This document shows positions 5,000 to 5,906 of a DNA stretch of 5,906 nt, in pieces. Positions within the stretch are counted from its first letter, which is position 1. Every line of letters begins with the position of its first letter. This stretch comes from Clostridiales bacterium (GTDB lineage: Bacteria > Bacillota > Sulfobacillia > UBA995 > UBA9673), in the NCBI GenBank assembly GCA_003541445.1, contig DPMO01000186.1:1-5906 (forward strand). Direction: 5' to 3'. Both the position numbers and the translations under genes were made by a program. The notes beneath the pieces are model-generated. The model ran no database searches. It had not been told where the DNA came from and saw only the letters and a list, made by a program, of their open reading frames with translations.

Positions 5000-5906
5000 A
5001 CGGCGCCGACAAGTCTGTGTCACGGACCCAGGACGTGTGGATGAAGAACGAGGTGGTCATCGGCCTCGTCATGGTCGCCGTCCTGACGGTCATCATGCTC
5101 ACGCTCGGACTTCCCCTGGTGCTGACGATACTCATAGACGCCGCCGTCTTCACCATAGTGACTCTGAGCCTGAACCTCGAGGTAGGGCACACCGGCATCT
5201 CCCAGTTCGGTCGTGTGCTGGCCGTGATAGCGGGCGCCTTCGTCGTCGGCGCGGTTCCGGGCAGGGTGCTCGCCTTCTTGAACGGTCTGCCCTACGGGGT
5301 GTCGTACGCCGACGACGCCGTCAACTATAAGGTCGTCCCGGCCATCAGCGACCTCCTGGCTTCAAGCCTTCCCCTGTCCGTGGGCTTCCTGCTCTTCTCC
5401 TTCGTTCTCGCCGCCGTGGCGGGCGCCGTGGTGGGGTGGCTGACCTCCAGGCCGGCCATCAGGCTGAAGGAAGCCTACCTCGGGATCTCCCTTCTGGCCT
5501 TCGGGGACTTCTTCATGTGGGTGGGACACAACTGGGAGCCGCTGGTGGGCGGAACGACCGCCGTCTTCGTCCCGGATCCCTTCCGGGTGGTGTGGGGCTC
5601 CAGGTTCCAGGTCATCGTCATAGTCGCCGTCATCATGGCCTTCCTGGTGTACCTCTACCTGGAGAAGCTCACAAGGTCGCCCTTCGGCAGGACCCTGCAC
5701 ATGGTGCGGGATTGCGACGTGGCCGCGGCTGTTTGCGGCAAGGACATCGTCAGCATTAGGACGCAGAGCCTCATGATCGGCTCCGCCCTGGCGGCCGTCG
5801 GCGGGGCCTTGTACGTCATCTATGCCGGCACCTGCACGGCGATAGGGTTCACAAGGCTGACCTGGACCTTCTGGCCCTGGGCCTACATGATGCTCGGCGG
5901 GATAGG
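4996..5906 (+). CDS. livM: Branched-chain amino acid-type ABC transporter permease (LivM-like), 3' end outside window
   Basis: An open frame starts at ATG 4996, overlapping the LivH-type stop by ATGA, and runs without a stop to the window edge: 303 complete codons. It is the second channel subunit. Hydrophobic segments cover about 20-50, 51-63, 72-90, 125-150, 160-176 and 204-222. LivM landmarks are LSLNLEVGHTGISQFG (57-72), the coupling segment TRSPFGRTLHMVRD (226-239) followed by DVAAAVCGKD, AAVGGALYVIYAG (266-278) and MMLGGIG at the end, where the family reads VVLGGxG. About 15-70 residues are probably missing. The family's usual SLGH after the first glycine motif reads SQFGR, and the WTFWPWAYMMLGG run is of a style I associate with archaeal LivM homologues; this is a recollection and not a search result. 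An N-terminal extension (1-18) is polar and probably cytoplasmic. GAGG at 4991-4994 is too close to the ATG to be a good ribosome-binding site, so coupling to livH is likely. Confidence 0.92.
   Translation, partial: MNGADKSVSRTQDVWMKNEVVIGLVMVAVLTVIMLTLGLPLVLTILIDAAVFTIVTLSLNLEVGHTGISQFGRVLAVIAGAFVVGAVPGRVLAFLNGLPYGVSYADDAVNYKVVPAISDLLASSLPLSVGFLLFSFVLAAVAGAVVGWLTSRPAIRLKEAYLGISLLAFGDFFMWVGHNWEPLVGGTTAVFVPDPFRVVWGSRFQVIVIVAVIMAFLVYLYLEKLTRSPFGRTLHMVRDCDVAAAVCGKDIVSIRTQSLMIGSALAAVGGALYVIYAGTCTAIGFTRLTWTFWPWAYMMLGGI

Noticed and set aside
3908..5023. Long minus-strand open frame (371 codons) opposite the LivF/LivH region
   Set aside because: It lies antisense to clearly conserved permease and ATPase genes and has the His/Gln/Arg/Gly-rich composition typical of antisense frames in GC-rich DNA. 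No domain is recognisable.
1204..5906. A previously undescribed system hidden in the importer cassette
   Set aside because: All five genes are recognisable parts of one HAAT-family importer with their motifs in order; no extra gene, fusion or foreign domain is present. Novelty, if any, is in regulation and in the degenerate LivG signature.

Overview
The window looks like GC-rich bacterial chromosome. A DUF177 (YceD)-type gene is followed by a zinc-ribbon form of ribosomal protein bL32, a pairing specific to bacteria. Perfect hairpins followed by T-runs act as intrinsic terminators. Usable Shine-Dalgarno sites precede most of the genes, and GTG and TTG starts are in use. A GC-rich anaerobe that ferments amino acids (for example a member of Synergistota) would fit, but that placement is an impression from protein style and not a demonstrated assignment. 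Some transporter proteins, especially the LivM-like permease and the substrate-binding protein with an uncleaved-looking anchor, have a style I associate with archaeal homologues. The cassette may therefore have a different history from the housekeeping pair.

Layout. Bases 1-75 hold a TATAAT box and a hairpin with a T-rich tail (terminator or 5' mRNA hairpin). Bases 76-884 hold the DUF177 gene and rpmF, separated by two bases. A strong intrinsic terminator (945-974) closes that unit. Bases 975-1203 are non-coding and turn AT-rich near 1065-1146. This stretch carries a TTTCGAA inverted repeat and a possible tiny leader ORF whose own Shine-Dalgarno site can pair with its Ile-Leu-Leu codons. From 1204 to the right edge runs a five-gene branched-chain-amino-acid-type (HAAT family) ABC importer on the + strand. 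The order is substrate-binding protein, LivG-type ATPase, LivF-type ATPase, LivH-type permease, LivM-type permease (cut by the window edge).

How the genes work together. The first pair belongs to ribosome biogenesis: bL32 is a 50S protein, and DUF177 proteins are linked to 23S rRNA and 50S assembly. The transporter genes encode one complete importer. The binding protein captures an amino acid or related ligand outside the membrane and delivers it to the LivH/LivM channel, which the LivG/LivF ATPase pair drives. A second intrinsic terminator just after the binding-protein gene (2487-2520) probably acts as a partial stop, giving far more binding protein than membrane components. The last four genes are tightly packed, with two start/stop overlaps, and are probably translated together.

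I see no defence system, mobile element, CRISPR array, tRNA or rRNA here. The most interesting signals are regulatory (the leader region before the binding-protein gene and the internal terminator) and a degenerate ABC signature in the LivG-type ATPase that predicts two unequal ATP sites.
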